Source: Neorhizobium galegae bv. orientalis str. HAMBI 540 (lineage in GTDB: Bacteria; Pseudomonadota; Alphaproteobacteria; Rhizobiales; Rhizobiaceae). From it: 64,000 bases of DNA. The notes beneath the pieces are model-generated. The model was not told the origin of the DNA and searched no databases. It saw nothing but the letters and a program-made list of their open reading frames with translations. The stretch is taken from positions 2,542,001 through 2,606,000 of the forward strand of contig NZ_HG938353.1 of NCBI RefSeq assembly GCF_000731315.1, given 5' to 3'. Positions 16,596 through 26,108 of the stretch are shown here, piece by piece; position 1 is the stretch's first letter, and each line of letters opens with the position of its first letter. The translations under genes and the position numbers were made by a program.

Positions 16596-17054
16596 ACGCC
16601 CGCGATACGTCGCGACCCCCTGCTCCGGCAGCCACACGCCTGCCGGCGCCTCGCCCGTCTGCCAGAACACGTCGATCGGAATGCCGCCGCGCGGATACCA
16701 GTAGGCGCCGATCCTCAGCCACTTCGGGGCGAGCAGATCGACGATCCGCTTGGCGATGTAGATCGAGCAGTCCTCATGGAACGCGCCGTGGTTCCGGAAC
16801 GAATGCAGGAATAGTTTCAGCGACTTCGACTCCACCAAAAAGCCGTCCGGAATATAGTCGATGACGATATGCGCGAAGTCCGGCTGGCCGGTCATCGGGC
16901 AGAGAGAGGTGAATTCCGGCGCGGTGAAGCGCACCACGTAATCGGTGCCCTGGTTGCCGTTCGGCACCTTTTCGAGAACCGCGGTTTCGGGGCTCTGCGG
17001 GGCTTCCACGTGAGATCCGAGCTGCGAGAGCCCTGTGACATCGGTCATCGTCAT
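16590..17054 (-). CDS. queF: NADPH-dependent preQ0 reductase
   Basis: A 154-aa enzyme that reduces the nitrile of 7-cyano-7-deazaguanine to preQ1 in queuosine tRNA modification. The active-site Cys52 and Asp59 are in [14 protein letters not shown], and the QueF motif E-S-K-S-L-K is present ([22 protein letters not shown]). Length matches the short, unimodular QueF type. Its ATG overlaps the stop of the upstream cation transporter (ATGA), so the two are probably co-translated; an in-frame ATG two codons later is possible. Confidence 0.95.
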   Translation of the reverse strand: MTMTDVTGLSQLGSHVEAPQSPETAVLEKVPNGNQGTDYVVRFTAPEFTSLCPMTGQPDFAHIVIDYIPDGFLVESKSLKLFLHSFRNHGAFHEDCSIYIAKRIVDLLAPKWLRIGAYWYPRGGIPIDVFWQTGEAPAGVWLPEQGVATYRGRG

Positions 17055-17965
17055 TTGCCTGTTCCTTCAACGTCTACTTTCTGTCCATGGGCGCGCTCGC
17101 CTTCGGGCTCCACATGGATTGCCAATGTGGCGCCGGCAATACTCGCTTTGATCGCATCTTCCAAGCGGTCACAGATCGCATGCGCTTCTGCGACGCTCAT
17201 GCCAGCCGGCACGACCAGATGGAAATCGATGAAGACAGCCGCCCCCGCCCGGCGCGATTTCAAGTCGTGGACACCAAGCGCGCCGACCGAATGGGTGGCG
17301 ATCGCCTCGCGCACCGCCGCCTCCTCGTCCGGCTCCAGCGCCCGATCCATCAGCCCGCCGATGGAATGGGCGATCACCTTGTAGCCCTGCCAGAGGATGT
17401 TGATCGCGACCAGGATGGCGAGCACTGGGTCGAGTATCGCGTATCCCGTAGCAACAGCGAGGACGAGGCCGACGAAGACCCCGGCCGAAGTCACCACGTC
17501 GGACATGATGTGTTGGCCATCGGCTGCCATTGCAGGCGAATAATGGGCGGTGCCGATCCGGATCAGCGTCGTCGCCCAGACGGCATTGATGACCGCTGCC
17601 AGTCCGTTGATCGCAAGGCCCAGCACCGGCGCATCCGGCAGTTTCGGCGCGAGCAGCCCGTCCCAGGCCTCACTGATGATCAGGAATGCCGCGACGATGA
17701 TCAACCCGCCTTCAACGACCGCCGAGATATATTCCGCCTTGTGATGACCGAACTGATGGTCGTGGTCTGCCGGCCGCTGCGCATAGCGGATGACGAAATA
17801 GGCGATGAAGGCGGCGGCGACATTGACGAAGGATTCCAGCCCGTCCGAGAGCAGCGCGACGGAACCGGTCACCCACCAGGCCAGCATCTTCAAGGACATG
17901 ACGCCGAGCGACAGCGGCATGCCCCAGAAGGCCAGCCGCTCGACGATTTTGACTTCCCTCGCCAC
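17051..17965 (-). CDS. cation diffusion facilitator (CDF) transporter
   Basis: A 304-aa inner-membrane efflux protein of the CDF/FieF group, exporting Zn2+, Fe2+ or similar divalent metals against protons. Features: [15 protein letters not shown], where S-D-G-L-E replaces the usual D-x3-D metal site on TM2; [13 protein letters not shown] in the loop; [15 protein letters not shown] on TM5; and the cytoplasmic C-terminal domain ([21 protein letters not shown]). I chose the GTG at 17965, which has AAGGAAG upstream. A longer frame from 18073 would have to translate through a 19-bp perfect hairpin. Confidence 0.87.
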   Translation of the reverse strand: MAREVKIVERLAFWGMPLSLGVMSLKMLAWWVTGSVALLSDGLESFVNVAAAFIAYFVIRYAQRPADHDHQFGHHKAEYISAVVEGGLIIVAAFLIISEAWDGLLAPKLPDAPVLGLAINGLAAVINAVWATTLIRIGTAHYSPAMAADGQHIMSDVVTSAGVFVGLVLAVATGYAILDPVLAILVAINILWQGYKVIAHSIGGLMDRALEPDEEAAVREAIATHSVGALGVHDLKSRRAGAAVFIDFHLVVPAGMSVAEAHAICDRLEDAIKASIAGATLAIHVEPEGERAHGQKVDVEGTGK

Positions 17966-18020
17966 GATGTCTTCCTTTTTGCGCGTGCGAATGATTTGCA
18001 GGACCGAAGGCCCAAAACGG

Positions 18021-18061
18021 CGAAACCGCCGCAGCGAGATGGTCTCGCTGCGGCGGTTTCG
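18021..18061 (-). terminator. perfect 19-bp hairpin between MFS and CDF genes
   Basis: Arms 18021-18039 and 18043-18061 are perfect reverse complements (CGAAACCGCCGCAGCGAGA and its complement) with a 3-nt loop. On the minus strand it follows the MFS gene and is trailed by CCGTTTTGG. It probably ends the MFS transcript or insulates the CDF/queF operon. Confidence 0.75.
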
Positions 18062-18090
18062 GATGGCCTGCATATGGCGCAGATGAACCT

Positions 18091-18118
18091 GTTTGTCAAA
18101 GGGCGTTTGTCAAAGGGC
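18091..18118. repeat. 14-bp exact tandem duplication
   Basis: GTTTGTCAAAGGGC occurs twice in direct succession, just 3' of the MFS stop codon. It is a small slippage duplication or a paired binding site. Confidence 0.6.
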
Positions 18119-18130
18119 CGGCTGGCGTAG

Positions 18131-19690
18131 TCAGGTCTCGTCGGATCGCGTCGCGGCAACCGCGGCCAGTTCCGCCTCCTCCGCGATATCCTCCGCTGTC
18201 TCACCTCCCCGCCCGAGGAAGAGGAACACTACGACCGCCGTCAGTGCCGTGATCGCGGTCAGCAGCCACAGGAGCGAGGAGAACCCGTGGCTATAACCCT
18301 GCAGCAGGGCCGCCTGCCCCATCGACGGCACCAGTCCCGCCGCATCCCGCAGGTCGCCGGTCACCAGCCGTTGGGCAATCGCGCCCGCCTGGTCGCCGGC
18401 GCCACTGCCGAGGTTCGCGCTGGTGAGCGCCGAAAGTACCGCCGTCACCACCGCAAGCGCCACACCTTCGCCGGCAACCCGCGTGGTGCTGAAAATGCCG
18501 GTCGCCATGCCGGCTCTTTCTTTCGGCACGACGCTGACGGCGAGACCGTCCATCAGGCCCCAGGGCAGGCTGATGCCGACGCCGATCGTCAAGAGCGGCG
18601 CAATCAGCGCCACTGGCACGGAGCCCACCGGAAACTGGCTGAGCCAGAACAGGCCGACCGCCGAAATCGCAAGGCCGGCGCCACAAATCGTCGCCGGCGC
18701 GAACCAGCGCGTCAGCAGTCCGGCGGCGATCGGCAGGACGAGGAGCGGCCCGGACAGCGCGATCATCATCCGCCCGCCAGCGATCTCGTCCATGCCTTCG
18801 ATGCCGATGAACCGCACTGGCAGGAGGATGAGCAGCACCACGAACGCATAGGCCGGCGCCGCCGCCAGCAATTGCACGCCGACGAAACGCGGATAACGAA
18901 ACAACGTGAGGTCGAGCATCGGCCGTGCCACGGTCCGTTCGATCAGGCCGAAGGCGAGGAAAAGCAGGACTGCCGCCAGAAGCATGACGATGACAAGCGG
19001 ATCGCCCCAGCCGCTTTCCGGCGCCTGCAGCACGCCGAAGGTTAGGGCGGTCAGCGCCGCGGTGAAACTGAGCGCCCCTTTCCAGTCGAGACCGGACGCG
19101 TCCGGATCGCGCGATTCCCGCACGAAGATTGCACCGAGTATGAGCGCCACCGCCGCCAGCGCGACGACCAGCATGAAGATTGCCGGCCAGCCGAACATGG
19201 CGATCATCCATCCCGATGCGATCGGCCCGAAGGCGAGCCCGATGCCGAAACTGGCGCCGACGATGCTGAAAGCCCTGAGCCGCGCCGCGCCGTCGAATTC
19301 CTGGGCGAGCGACGCCATGCCGCCGGAAAAGGCGGCCGCCGCGCCGATGCCCTGCAGCGCCCGCAGCACGTCGAACCAGACGATATCGCCCGCGAAGGCG
19401 AGACCGATCGAAAATAGCGCGAAGATACCGAGGCCGCTCAGGAAAATTCGCTTGCGCCCATAACTGTCGGCGAGCGCGCCGGCGGCCATCAGCGTGCTGC
19501 CGAAGGTCAGCATGAAGGCATTGGTGGCCCAGTTGAGGGCAATCGGACTGCCACCGAGGGCCCGGCTGATGGCGGGCAGGCCGACGGCCGTGCCGGTGAA
19601 GGTGAGCGGCATGGCGGCCGCCGCGCAGCAGACTGCGAACAGAACGAACAGCCGTCCGGCTGGCGTTGCAGCATGTGTGTTGTCTCTCAT
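18131..19690 (-). CDS. MFS multidrug exporter (DHA2/EmrB type)
   Basis: A 519-aa transporter with about 14 membrane spans. It starts at M-R-D-N-T. Motif A is seen as G-A-L-A-D-S-Y-G-R-K-R after TM2 and the antiporter motif C region as GIGLAFGPIASGWMI. The conserved SFGIGLAFGP and GISLPWGLMDG stretches support the DHA2 group, which exports drugs and other hydrophobic compounds using proton motive force. It is divergent from a LysR regulator across 183 bp, the usual arrangement for a regulated exporter. Substrate unknown. Confidence 0.9.
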   Translation of the reverse strand: MRDNTHAATPAGRLFVLFAVCCAAAAMPLTFTGTAVGLPAISRALGGSPIALNWATNAFMLTFGSTLMAAGALADSYGRKRIFLSGLGIFALFSIGLAFAGDIVWFDVLRALQGIGAAAAFSGGMASLAQEFDGAARLRAFSIVGASFGIGLAFGPIASGWMIAMFGWPAIFMLVVALAAVALILGAIFVRESRDPDASGLDWKGALSFTAALTALTFGVLQAPESGWGDPLVIVMLLAAVLLFLAFGLIERTVARPMLDLTLFRYPRFVGVQLLAAAPAYAFVVLLILLPVRFIGIEGMDEIAGGRMMIALSGPLLVLPIAAGLLTRWFAPATICGAGLAISAVGLFWLSQFPVGSVPVALIAPLLTIGVGISLPWGLMDGLAVSVVPKERAGMATGIFSTTRVAGEGVALAVVTAVLSALTSANLGSGAGDQAGAIAQRLVTGDLRDAAGLVPSMGQAALLQGYSHGFSSLLWLLTAITALTAVVVFLFLGRGGETAEDIAEEAELAAVAATRSDET

Positions 19691-19873
19691 ATCGGAGATT
19701 CCGCTGTTTTGGAGCAAAAGGAAAGGCTGGCGGCCTGGGAGAAGCCGTCACCTAAACCGATCCGGCCGGAAGGGTATCGATTGACCAACACAAGATAGTT
19801 TTGACACAATGATTAGAAAATCCTCCGTCTGTTCCTTACATGACGGAAGAAAACGCTCGAATGGGAGATGGTT

Positions 19874-20785
19874 ATGGATCGCCTGGGTGGATTGACGGCC
19901 TTCGTGCGCACCGCTGATCTCGGCAGTTTCGTCGCAGCCGGCCGGGTGCTCGGTCTTTCGGCTTCGGCGGTCGGCAAGGCCGTCACCAATCTCGAAAAGG
20001 ATGTCGGCGTCCGGCTTTTCCAGCGCTCGACGCGCAGCCTGCGCCTGACCGAAGAAGGCCGGCTATTCCACGAACGCTGCCGCCGCGTGCTCGACGAGCT
20101 GAACGATGCCGAAGCCTCGCTGGCAAGCGCCATCGCCGTGCCGCGCGGAAAACTCAGGGTCAGCGTGCCGATCGTCACCTATCATCTTCTGCTGCCGGTG
20201 CTGCCGGAATTCGTCGAGCGCTACCCGGAGATCGAACTCGATCTCGATTTCAACGACCGGGTCGTCGACCTGATCGACGAAGAGGTCGACGTGGCGATCC
20301 GCAGCGGCAACCTGCCGGATTCGCGGCTGATGTCACGGACACTCAGGCCTTTCCAGATGCTTCTCTGCGCCGCGCCTTCCTACCTCGAACGCCACGGTAC
20401 TCCCGAATGCCCGCGCGAGCTCGATGGCCATCTGGCGATCCGTTTCCGCTATCCGAACAGCCGCAAGATCCAGGATTTGCCGATCACCCTGCCGCCCGAA
20501 GGCGCCGAGCCGCACCTGCACACGGCGCTCACCTGCAACAACATGGAGGCACTGCGCAGCACCGTCATCGCCGGCCTCGGCATCGGCTGCATGCCGGATT
20601 TCCTGGCAAGGGCACCCGTCGCCGACGGCCGGCTGCGGACGATCCTCGACGAACACCTCAACGCCCCTGGCCAGTTCCACCTCCTCTGGCCCTCCAGCCG
20701 GCACCTGTCGCCGAAAGTGCGGGTGCTGGTCGATTTTTTGAGCGAGAAACTGTTCACGGAGACGTGCGAGAAGCTTTCCTCGTAA
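19874..20785 (+). CDS. LysR-family transcriptional regulator
   Basis: A 303-aa regulator with an N-terminal winged helix (SFVAAGRVLGLSASAVGKAVTNLEKDVGVRLFQRSTRSLRLT) and a C-terminal substrate-binding domain from about residue 90. Start set at the ATG at 19874, with GGGAG 6 bp upstream. It is of the CrgA/DsdC-like subgroup that often controls a divergent exporter, which here is the MFS gene. The effector is unknown. Confidence 0.92.
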   Translation: MDRLGGLTAFVRTADLGSFVAAGRVLGLSASAVGKAVTNLEKDVGVRLFQRSTRSLRLTEEGRLFHERCRRVLDELNDAEASLASAIAVPRGKLRVSVPIVTYHLLLPVLPEFVERYPEIELDLDFNDRVVDLIDEEVDVAIRSGNLPDSRLMSRTLRPFQMLLCAAPSYLERHGTPECPRELDGHLAIRFRYPNSRKIQDLPITLPPEGAEPHLHTALTCNNMEALRSTVIAGLGIGCMPDFLARAPVADGRLRTILDEHLNAPGQFHLLWPSSRHLSPKVRVLVDFLSEKLFTETCEKLSS

Positions 20786-20869
20786 GTGGCTACCGTTTCG
20801 TACCAGTATGACACCCATTGTCAAAAAAAGGTCTCTGTTGATTTGCCTTGAGATTCGCTAAACTGAATT

Positions 20870-21454
20870 ATGGAACAAGAACAAGTTCAGATACCTGCAT
20901 TCAAAGCGGCGCGGCTTGACGCTATCGAAAATTATATAGCAATGGAGCACAATTATATTGCGATAATTTCAATATTACTGAAAATACCACATGAACAGGC
21001 CATTTCCATCGCATCTGGCATGTTAAATTCAAAATCTCGTTTAGTTTTAGTGGGAGATTTGATCCAGCCATTGGCCACCGAAGCCATGCCTTTTTGGCAA
21101 GAAGTCCGAGAGCGTATCGAGAGGCTCGATATTATGCGGAATAAAATTGTCCATTGGATAGAGGTATATCAAGAAGGTCCGCGCGATGACACTGGGAAAG
21201 TGATTTCTCCCACCGTCTCAAAGCTAGTGCCGTGGAAAACATTCGTTGGAACGGATAAATCAGCCCTCGATATTCATGCGCTGCGCGAGTTTTCAGCTAG
21301 AGTGAAATACACAAATCAATTGTTAGCTCATCTCGCAGCTTACTTTTTATACTCGCCTGAGATGAAACTCACGTTCAGGAGTATCTTTGTAAAGAAACCA
21401 GATGATAATACGCTAAATCAATTGTTTGCTTTGATTGAGAAAGCTGCGCGCTAA
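20870..21454 (+). CDS. orphan protein with HEPN-like RNxxxH motif
   Basis: A 194-aa, mostly helical protein of no family I can name. R90-N91-K-I-V-H95 in ERLDIMRNKIVHW matches the HEPN signature (R, polar residue, x3-5, H), which in many toxins and defence proteins is the RNase active site. Base composition is unlike its neighbours: a hand count of 20881-21360 gives about 43% GC, against well over 60% around it, which suggests recent transfer. There is no clear ribosome site; TTGATT and TAAACT lie just upstream, so the mRNA may be leaderless. No partner gene is adjacent. Nuclease activity is only inferred. Confidence 0.6.
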   Translation: MEQEQVQIPAFKAARLDAIENYIAMEHNYIAIISILLKIPHEQAISIASGMLNSKSRLVLVGDLIQPLATEAMPFWQEVRERIERLDIMRNKIVHWIEVYQEGPRDDTGKVISPTVSKLVPWKTFVGTDKSALDIHALREFSARVKYTNQLLAHLAAYFLYSPEMKLTFRSIFVKKPDDNTLNQLFALIEKAAR

Positions 21455-21458
21455 CCAT

Positions 21459-21962
21459 TCAACTCAATATCACCGCCATCCCGATGCTGTCGATGTACCG
21501 CCCGTCGATCCTCACCGCATCGCGCGCCACGCCCTCGCGCACGAAGCCGACCTTTTCATAGAGCGCGATGGCGCGCAGGTTGTCGGCGTGCACATGCAGT
21601 TCGACGCGGTGGAAGCCGCGGTCTCGGGCCTGCCCGACCGCGGCGCGGATCAGCCGCGTGCCGAGCCCCTTTTCGCGATAGCCGGGGATGATGCCCATGC
21701 CGAGCGTGCCGCAATGGGCATGCGTCGGCTGGGGATACCGGCGGATGTCGCACCAGCCGACTACGTCGCCGCCGGCAACGGCGACGACCTGCGGATGGCC
21801 GTTCTCGATCATGTCGAGCACGAATGTCCGCACGCTTTCGAGCGGCGGCGCCTCCAGGAAGGTCAGATATTTCCGCTCGCGCGAGACCGTGTCGAGCGCT
21901 TTGTGGAAGCTTTCGATATGGTCCTCGCGGATAGAGTCGATCGCGATGGCTTCGGCCGACAC
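21459..21962 (-). CDS. GNAT family N-acetyltransferase (RimI/MddA-like)
   Basis: A 167-aa acetyltransferase. The acetyl-CoA loop is in LGMGIIPGYREKGLGTRLI (R/Q-x-x-G-x-G), followed by ELHVHADNLRAIALYEKVGFVREGVARDAVRIDGRYIDSIGM, the typical RimJ/RimI-like C-terminal half. Substrate not determined. It starts 1 bp after the trpE(G) stop and is probably co-transcribed with it. Confidence 0.88.
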   Translation of the reverse strand: MSAEAIAIDSIREDHIESFHKALDTVSRERKYLTFLEAPPLESVRTFVLDMIENGHPQVVAVAGGDVVGWCDIRRYPQPTHAHCGTLGMGIIPGYREKGLGTRLIRAAVGQARDRGFHRVELHVHADNLRAIALYEKVGFVREGVARDAVRIDGRYIDSIGMAVILS

Positions 21963-21963
21963 C

Positions 21964-24153
21964 TTACGCCGCCTTGGTCTTTGCCCGCCGCGACAGATGT
22001 GCCACGACGTTTTCGATCATCCGCATGCCGGCATCGCCGCCGAGCGTCATGATCGATTCCGGGTGGAACTGCACCGCCGCAACCGGCTCCTTGACGTGCT
22101 CGATACCCATAATCGTGCCGTCCTCGCTTTCGGCGGTGATCATGAAATCCGGATGCAGCGTCTTCGGATCGGCGAAGATCGAGTGATAGCGCCCGACAGT
22201 GACTTCCTTGGCGAGCCCGGAGAAGACGATGCCCGGCTCCAGCACCCGGATGCGCGACGGCTTGCCGTGCATCGGCACCGCCAGGTGTCTCAGTTCCCCA
22301 CCATAGGCTTCGGCCAGCGCCTGCAGGCCGAGGCAGACGCCGAAGATCGGCAAGCCCTTCGAGCGCGCCAGCTTGATCGTCGCCTTGCAGTCGAAATCCT
22401 TCGGATTGCCGGGCCCGGGCGAGAGCACGACGAGGTCCGGATCGAAGCGGTCGAACACCTCCTCCGGCACCGGCGTGCGCACGGTCGAAACCATAGCCCC
22501 CGTCTGGCGGAAATAGTTGGCGAGCGTATGGACAAAACTGTCCTCGTGGTCGACGAGCAGGATCTTGACCCCTTGGCCTACCCGCGCCACGTCGCGGCCG
22601 GCCTTGGCCACATTGCCGGCCTTTGCATCACGGATCGCTGTCAGCATAGCCGACGCCTTCAGTTCGGTTTCTGCCTCTTCCTCGTTCGGATCGCTGTCGT
22701 TGAGCAGCGTCGCGCCGGCGCGCACCTCGGCAATGCCGTCCTTGATGCGGATGGTGCGCAGCGTCAGGCCGGTATTCATGTCGCCGTTAAAGCCGACCAT
22801 ACCGATCGCCCCGCCATACCAGGCGCGCGGGCTCTTTTCGTGGTTCTCGATGAACCGCATAGCCCACAGTTTCGGGGCACCGGTGACGGTGACGGCCCAG
22901 GCGTGGCTGAGAAAGCCGTCGAACGCGTCCATGTCCGGCCGCAGACGCCCTTCGATATGGTCGACCGTGTGGATGAGCCGCGAATACATTTCGATCTGCC
23001 GGCGGCCGATCACCTTCACCGAGCCCGGCTCGCAGACACGGGATTTGTCGTTGCGATCGACATCCGAGCACATGGTGAGTTCGGACTCGTCCTTCTTGGA
23101 ATTCAGGAGCTTGAGTATCTGTTCCGAGTCGGCAATCGGATCCTCGCCGCGCTTGATCGTGCCCGAAATCGGGCAGGTCTCGATGCGCCGGCCCGACACC
23201 CGCACGAACATTTCCGGCGAGGCGCCGACCAGATATTCCTGGTGGCCGAGATTGATGAAGAAGGAATAGGGCGACGGATTGATCGCCTTCAGCCGGTTGG
23301 AGATTTCCGAAGGCTTGCTGTCGCAGCGCTCCATGAACTTCTGCCCCGGCACCACCTCGAACAGGTCGCCGCGCCGGAAACTCTCCTTGGCCTTGGTGAC
23401 GAGGGCCGCATATTCGCCGGGCCGATGGTCGCCCTTCGGCGGTATCGTGTCATTGCGCTGGAACGGATCGGGCGCGATCTCCTGGTCCTTGCCTTGCGTC
23501 GTCACGCCATCCTTGGAAAAGTCGTAGCGGTCGATCCAGGCCTTGGCCGCATGATGGTCGACGACGAGGATTTCATCCGGCAGGAACAGAACCATGTCGC
23601 GCTGGTCTTCCGGCCGCTGCATCGAAAGCTTGATCGCGTCGAACTGGAAGGCGATGTCGTAACCGAAGGCACCGAACAGGCCGATCGCCGAATCCGCTTC
23701 CGAATGGAACAGGTCGACGATAGCCCGCAGCACGGAAAACACCGTCGGCATCTTCGAGCGCTCTTCCTCGGTGAACACGCGCGTCGGCTCGTTGACGGTG
23801 AGGTCGAGGCGCCGGTCCGTCCGCGCCCCGAGCGTCAACTCGGCCACCGTCTTCAGCTTGTCCGCGACAAAACCGAGCAGCACTTCGCCGCGGCCGTTGA
23901 AGGCTTCGATCCACACCCGGCGGCCATTCGAGGAGATCCCGAGCGGCGGATCGGCGATCGCCGTATCCCAACGGGTATAACGGCCCGGATATTCGTAGTT
24001 GGAGGAAAATACCGCGCCGCGCCGCTCGTCGAGCCTGTCGACATAGGAGGAGATCGCATCTGCATAAGGGGCTGCGCGCCGCTGGCGGCTGACCGCAATC
24101 CCGCCCCTCGTCTCGTAGACTTCCGAACCGTCATCCCGAATGATCGTTACCAT
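21964..24153 (-). CDS. trpE(G): fused anthranilate synthase TrpE-TrpG
   Basis: A 729-aa single-chain enzyme that makes anthranilate from chorismate and glutamine. The N-terminal ~520 residues are the TrpE domain ([53 protein letters not shown]). The C-terminal ~195 residues are the glutamine amidotransferase with the nucleophile in FGVCLGLQA and the His-Glu pair in VQFHPES. The TrpE(G) fusion is characteristic of rhizobia and relatives, and 729 aa matches the known form. The start at M-V-T-I-I is within 50 bp of an attenuator controlled by the trpL leader. Confidence 0.96.
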   Translation of the reverse strand: MVTIIRDDGSEVYETRGGIAVSRQRRAAPYADAISSYVDRLDERRGAVFSSNYEYPGRYTRWDTAIADPPLGISSNGRRVWIEAFNGRGEVLLGFVADKLKTVAELTLGARTDRRLDLTVNEPTRVFTEEERSKMPTVFSVLRAIVDLFHSEADSAIGLFGAFGYDIAFQFDAIKLSMQRPEDQRDMVLFLPDEILVVDHHAAKAWIDRYDFSKDGVTTQGKDQEIAPDPFQRNDTIPPKGDHRPGEYAALVTKAKESFRRGDLFEVVPGQKFMERCDSKPSEISNRLKAINPSPYSFFINLGHQEYLVGASPEMFVRVSGRRIETCPISGTIKRGEDPIADSEQILKLLNSKKDESELTMCSDVDRNDKSRVCEPGSVKVIGRRQIEMYSRLIHTVDHIEGRLRPDMDAFDGFLSHAWAVTVTGAPKLWAMRFIENHEKSPRAWYGGAIGMVGFNGDMNTGLTLRTIRIKDGIAEVRAGATLLNDSDPNEEEAETELKASAMLTAIRDAKAGNVAKAGRDVARVGQGVKILLVDHEDSFVHTLANYFRQTGAMVSTVRTPVPEEVFDRFDPDLVVLSPGPGNPKDFDCKATIKLARSKGLPIFGVCLGLQALAEAYGGELRHLAVPMHGKPSRIRVLEPGIVFSGLAKEVTVGRYHSIFADPKTLHPDFMITAESEDGTIMGIEHVKEPVAAVQFHPESIMTLGGDAGMRMIENVVAHLSRRAKTKAA

Positions 24154-24200
24154 TGTCCTGCCTCTCCAATGTCTTTGCCCGGGTGCCTGCGGCGGATAAC

Positions 24201-24230
24201 AAAAAAGCCGCCTCGGGTTCCGGGCGGCTT
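24201..24230 (-). terminator. trp attenuator terminator
   Basis: On the minus strand AAGCCGCC and GGCGGCTT pair, followed by T6 (AAAAAA at 24201-24206 on plus). It lies between trpL and trpE(G) and is the expected transcription attenuator stem. Confidence 0.92.
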
Positions 24231-24256
24231 GTGGTCTTGTCGATGGACATGACTGG

Positions 24257-24313
24257 TCAAGGCCGCGTTGAGCGTGCCGGCCACCAGTTAGCAATGGTCA
24301 TCGAATTCATCAT
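24257..24313 (-). CDS. trpL: tryptophan leader peptide
   Basis: A peptide of 17-18 residues containing tandem tryptophans (T-I-A-N-W-W-P-A-R), 103 bp upstream of trpE(G). It senses charged tRNA-Trp for attenuation, as characterised in Sinorhizobium meliloti. Two ATG codons are adjacent at the start. No ribosome site precedes them, and the promoter places the transcript start at or within two bases of the first ATG, so the mRNA is probably leaderless. There are two Trp codons here; some relatives have three. Confidence 0.9.
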   Translation of the reverse strand: MMNSMTIANWWPARSTRP

Positions 24314-24321
24314 GGGCCGAA

Positions 24322-24350
24322 TTGTTAGCTGGGGTTTTCGAGCCGCGCAA
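24322..24350 (-). promoter_or_regulatory. trpL promoter
   Basis: On the minus strand TTGCGC (24350-24345), a 17-bp spacer and TAACAA (24327-24322) lead to an expected start about 8 bp downstream, which is the trpL ATG itself. The 310-bp gap 24154-24463 holds this promoter, trpL and its terminator, and the upstream region of the divergent extensin-like gene. Confidence 0.6.
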
Positions 24351-24463
24351 GCAAATTTCCACGAGCCGGAAACAGAATTCTGGCGCTGCGATGCGACCAA
24401 AACCGGAGAGAGGCGTTTAGCGTCCCGCAAGGATCGAAGAAACGCAGCCGAGAAGGATACGGC

Positions 24464-25678
24464 ATGCAGCATCCGTGGATCGCTATTCTGGCAGGCCTGC
24501 CCCTGATCATCGGAGCCGGGTTGCCGCCCGAAAGACCGATACCGCAACACTCCAACGTCCCGCCCGGCGTCGTGGAGGTGAACTTCCTGACCCGCCTCCT
24601 GCAGGACGGATCGCGCGATCGCGCGCCTCGCCGCCGCGCGTCCCCGCGATCACAGGGACGTGCTGCAATTCCCGAACCGCCGGCGCTAGCAAACGTTCCC
24701 CTGCCGATCCCGAAGCCTGTTGAAGAGGTGGAGAAGCCGACCGAGGCCCCTCAGCAGGCGGAGCGCCCCGCCGAAAAACCCGCCGTTCCCGAGGCACCGG
24801 CACCCGTGGCGCAGAACCGGCCGAGTGAAAATCCGGCCAAGCCCCCTGAAACGCCGCCCGTTGTCGAGCAGCCCGGCACCGCTTCCGAGCCGGCCCATGA
24901 AGCCGAAGTTCCGAAGCCCCTGCCAAAGCCAGGCACGACGGCCGCCGAGGCGCAGCCGACTGACAAACCTGGCCAGGCGGCGACGCCCAAAACGGATGCG
25001 GCAAAGCCGGAGGAGACCAAGCAGAGCGAAACCAAGCCTGACGGCCAAGAAGACGGCAAGCAACCGGACGAGCAGAAGGCCGAAGCCCCTCCACCACCTC
25101 CACCGCCACCGCTTGTCAAGGAAGATCCCGAAGAGCTGAAGGCCTGCCTTGCCGAACTCACCTCGCTCGGCGCGAAATTCGAAGCCACCGATCCGATCGA
25201 CGAAGGCAATGGCTGCGGCATCGAGAGCCCGATCGACGTTGCCACAGTGCTGCCGGGGGTCGAGGTCGGCGGCGCAACGATGCGCTGCAAGACGGCGGTC
25301 AGCCTGGCGCATTGGCTGAAGGACACCGTCCAGCCGGCGCTCAACATCGCCATGCCTGGCCGCAGAATCACCGGCCTCGTGCCCGGCTCCACCTACGCCT
25401 GCCGCCTGCGCAACAGCGCCTCGACCGGCAAGATTTCCGAACACGCCCGTGGCAACGCCTTCGACGTCGCCGCGTTCAAGCTCGATAACGGCGAGAAGCT
25501 GGAGATGAAGCCACGGACCGAGGACTCCACCATGGAAGGCGCCTTCCAGCGCACCGCCACTGCCGGCGCCTGCCTACACTTCACCACCGTCCTGTCACCA
25601 GGCAGCGACGCCGCCCACCAGAACCACCTGCATCTCGATGTGCTGGAGCGGAAGGGCGGATATCGGTATTGCCGTTGA
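24464..25678 (+). CDS. extensin-like family protein
   Basis: A 404-aa secreted or envelope protein. A short hydrophobic N terminus (WIAILAGLPLIIGAGL) acts as a signal or anchor. Residues about 65-225 are a Pro/Glu/Lys/Ala-rich low-complexity stretch with poly-proline (PPPPPPPPL). The C-terminal ~170 residues are the Extensin-like C domain (CGIESPIDV; SEHARGNAFDVAAF; HFTTVLSPGSDAAHQNHLHLDV), which has a D-Ala-D-Ala peptidase-like His/Asp pattern. Its function is not established, but a cell-wall role is plausible. GAGAAGGATACGGC supports the start. Confidence 0.88.
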   Translation: MQHPWIAILAGLPLIIGAGLPPERPIPQHSNVPPGVVEVNFLTRLLQDGSRDRAPRRRASPRSQGRAAIPEPPALANVPLPIPKPVEEVEKPTEAPQQAERPAEKPAVPEAPAPVAQNRPSENPAKPPETPPVVEQPGTASEPAHEAEVPKPLPKPGTTAAEAQPTDKPGQAATPKTDAAKPEETKQSETKPDGQEDGKQPDEQKAEAPPPPPPPPLVKEDPEELKACLAELTSLGAKFEATDPIDEGNGCGIESPIDVATVLPGVEVGGATMRCKTAVSLAHWLKDTVQPALNIAMPGRRITGLVPGSTYACRLRNSASTGKISEHARGNAFDVAAFKLDNGEKLEMKPRTEDSTMEGAFQRTATAGACLHFTTVLSPGSDAAHQNHLHLDVLERKGGYRYCR

Positions 25679-25698
25679 ATGCAGCGGCCCGAGCTAGA

Positions 25699-26082
25699 TC
25701 ATCCGAATTCCCGGTTAACAGCGGTCGCCTGCGACCAGACGGCGACCCAGCGGTCGTCCTGATACTCATAGCTGTCAGTGTGCCAGTAGCCGCTGAGGGG
25801 TACATGATGCCCACCGAAGATGACCTCTAGCTGCGAGCGATAGCGGATGACGGCCGCAGAACCATAAGCGCGTACCGCGATCTCCTCCGGCTCCCAGGAA
25901 AGGTATCTAAGTTGCCTGGCCGCAATCGCGCCGAGATATTGTTCTCGCGACAGGACAACGCCGATCGGCGTAATCAACTGGAAATCCGGCGCGTGATGGC
26001 GCTGCGCGGTAACGATATCGGCACTCACCAGGGCGCGCAGCCTGGCACGCTCGGCTTCACGAATACGCTCTTCTTCGATCAT
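25699..26082 (-). CDS. NTF2-like / DUF4440-type protein
   Basis: A 127-aa small cone-fold protein. The ATG at 26082 has AGGAGCCGAC upstream. The typical pattern is visible: an N-terminal helix (EEERIREAERARLRALVSADIVTAQRHHAPDFQLITPIG), then strands (VRAYGSAAVIRYRSQLEV) and a final DDRWVAVWSQATAV. Members are often enzymes or ligand binders of unknown substrate. It is divergent from a TetR gene, with a palindrome between them, so TetR probably represses both. Confidence 0.75.
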   Translation of the reverse strand: MIEEERIREAERARLRALVSADIVTAQRHHAPDFQLITPIGVVLSREQYLGAIAARQLRYLSWEPEEIAVRAYGSAAVIRYRSQLEVIFGGHHVPLSGYWHTDSYEYQDDRWVAVWSQATAVNREFG

Positions 26083-26108
26083 GTCGGCTCCTGGGAAACT
26101 TAAGTCAA

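Noticed and set aside
21688..24252. 854-codon open frame antisense to trpE(G)
   Set aside because: Shadow of a strongly conserved gene, with Arg/His-rich, domain-free translation.
24640..25140. Proline/alanine-rich coding stretch as a tandem repeat or frameshift
   Set aside because: It is the low-complexity linker of an extensin-like protein; the frame is intact on both sides.
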